A stretch of 64,000 nt of DNA from RI-153 sp963752935 (GTDB lineage Bacteria; Chloroflexota; Anaerolineae; Caldilineales; Caldilineaceae), in NCBI GenBank assembly GCA_963752935.1, contig CAVWAL010000005.1, positions 186,001 to 250,000 on the forward strand, written 5' to 3'. Positions 63,586 through 64,000 of the stretch are shown here, one piece after another (the first letter of the stretch is position 1; each line of letters opens with the position of its first letter). The position numbers and the translations under genes were made by a program. Below the pieces are notes generated by a model, which had not been told where the DNA came from, searched no databases, and was given only the letters and a program-made list of their open reading frames with translations.

Positions 63586-64000
63586 ATGGAAATCTTGCAA
63601 TTGGTCGATCAACTGGAACAAGTCCTAAACCGGGGATGGCGCGTGCCATTCACCTCGTCATTGGTGATCAATGAAGAGGAGTGCCTGCGTCTCATCGATC
63701 AAATGCGCATCAGCGTGCCCAGCGCCATCAAAGAGAGCGAGCGCATGATCGCAGAGCGCGATCGCATCATGGCCGACGCCCGCTCACGCGCCGAAGCGAT
63801 GCTGGATCAGGCTGAAGATGAAGCGATAAAGATGGTGAGCCAGCACTTCGTCGCCCAAGAAGCACAGCGCGAAGCGGAACGTACGATCGGCATCGGTCGC
63901 GAAGAAGCCACGCGCCTGGTCCAAGAGGCGGAGGATTACGCCCTCAACGTCCTGCGCGATTTGGTAAGCAAAATGAGCACATCGATCCGACAGGCCGAAA
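63586..64000 (+). CDS. Coiled-coil protein downstream of coaD, cut by window edge
   Basis: Partial: ATG 63586 (AAAGGATG upstream) is open for 138 codons to the window end. The start, 'MEILQLVDQLEQVLNRGWRV', and 'LRLIDQMRISVPSAIKESER' lead into a Glu/Arg/Ala-rich helix ('AERDRIMADARSRAEAMLDQ'), a long coiled coil. Small coiled-coil proteins of this kind next to coaD are seen in some Chloroflexota and Firmicutes (from memory), but no function is assigned. The 3' end lies outside the window. Confidence 0.75.
   Translation, partial: MEILQLVDQLEQVLNRGWRVPFTSSLVINEEECLRLIDQMRISVPSAIKESERMIAERDRIMADARSRAEAMLDQAEDEAIKMVSQHFVAQEAQREAERTIGIGREEATRLVQEAEDYALNVLRDLVSKMSTSIRQAE

Noticed and set aside
1..64000. 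CRISPR array, tRNA/rRNA gene, prophage or transposase
   Set aside because: I looked for direct repeats with spacers, cloverleaf ends and transposase or integrase motifs; none was convincing. Short tRNA-like folds cannot be excluded by eye.

Overview
The window looks like a chromosomal segment of a Chloroflexota bacterium, most likely from the Anaerolineae/Caldilineae side. This is inferred from several features seen together: very large secreted beta-rich proteins with Thr/Pro linkers, frequent SH3b-plus-propeller lipoproteins, a stand-alone mreB, a compact F-type ATP synthase operon, a T-box-controlled pheS and a Ser/Thr kinase beside an FHA/winged-helix protein. No rRNA or other decisive marker is present, so the assignment is tentative. 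The DNA is fairly GC-rich, and GTG and TTG starts with good Shine-Dalgarno sites are common. I see no phage, integrase, transposase, CRISPR array, tRNA or rRNA gene.

Region 1 (1-9162, + strand) is a surface-protein block: a left-truncated beta-sandwich gene with an apparent frameshift, a seven-bladed propeller protein, and a 2043-residue protein with 13 tandem Ig/cadherin-like repeats followed by IPT/TIG, CARDB and PPC-like modules. Region 2 (9276-14079, + strand) is a probable operon: AmaP/Asp23-like membrane protein, NUDIX CoA pyrophosphatase, GH99-like membrane-anchored glycosidase with SH3b domain, hypoxanthine phosphoribosyltransferase, and a LysM/M23 peptidase. It ends at a bidirectional terminator shared with rplY. 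Region 3 (14195-27869) holds rplY, a small membrane protein, an O-antigen-ligase-like protein, a HEAT protein, a 2134-residue Gly-rich beta-helix protein, a YkgJ-type Cys-cluster protein and a TolB-like lipoprotein. A low-complexity tract follows.

Region 4 (28044-37571, - strand) has a T-box (specifier UUC) controlling pheS, an Eis-like acetyltransferase and a large membrane protein. Next is a MacA/ATPase/permease/SH3-lipoprotein efflux-type operon that is interrupted by a palindromic repeat cluster. A divergent TetR regulator sits beside a palindrome that overlaps its promoter. Region 5 (38540-50131, mostly - strand) is housekeeping: dus, GNAT, a beta-hydroxyacid dehydrogenase, a class V aminotransferase homologue lacking its catalytic lysine, clpC, ribosomal protein S1, ridA, a trans-sulfuration-type PLP enzyme and mreB.

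Region 6 (50353-57980, - strand) is the complete ATP synthase operon, read atpZ/I-B-E-F-H-A-G-D-C. It has a recognisable promoter, intercistronic hairpins and an intrinsic terminator. Region 7 (58278-64000) has a methyltetrahydrofolate methyltransferase-like protein, a Ser/Thr kinase, a divergent FHA-winged-helix regulator, hemW, coaD and the start of a coiled-coil protein cut by the window edge.

The most notable points are: a recurring hydrophobic-LP-x-hydrophobic tail motif in three giant secreted proteins; the Lys-to-Arg change in the aminotransferase homologue; the kinase/FHA-regulator pair; the lone T-box pheS without pheT; palindromes inserted inside the efflux operon; a 13-bp hairpin just upstream of atpE; and two apparent frameshifts. 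I found no convincing wholly new defence or mobile system.
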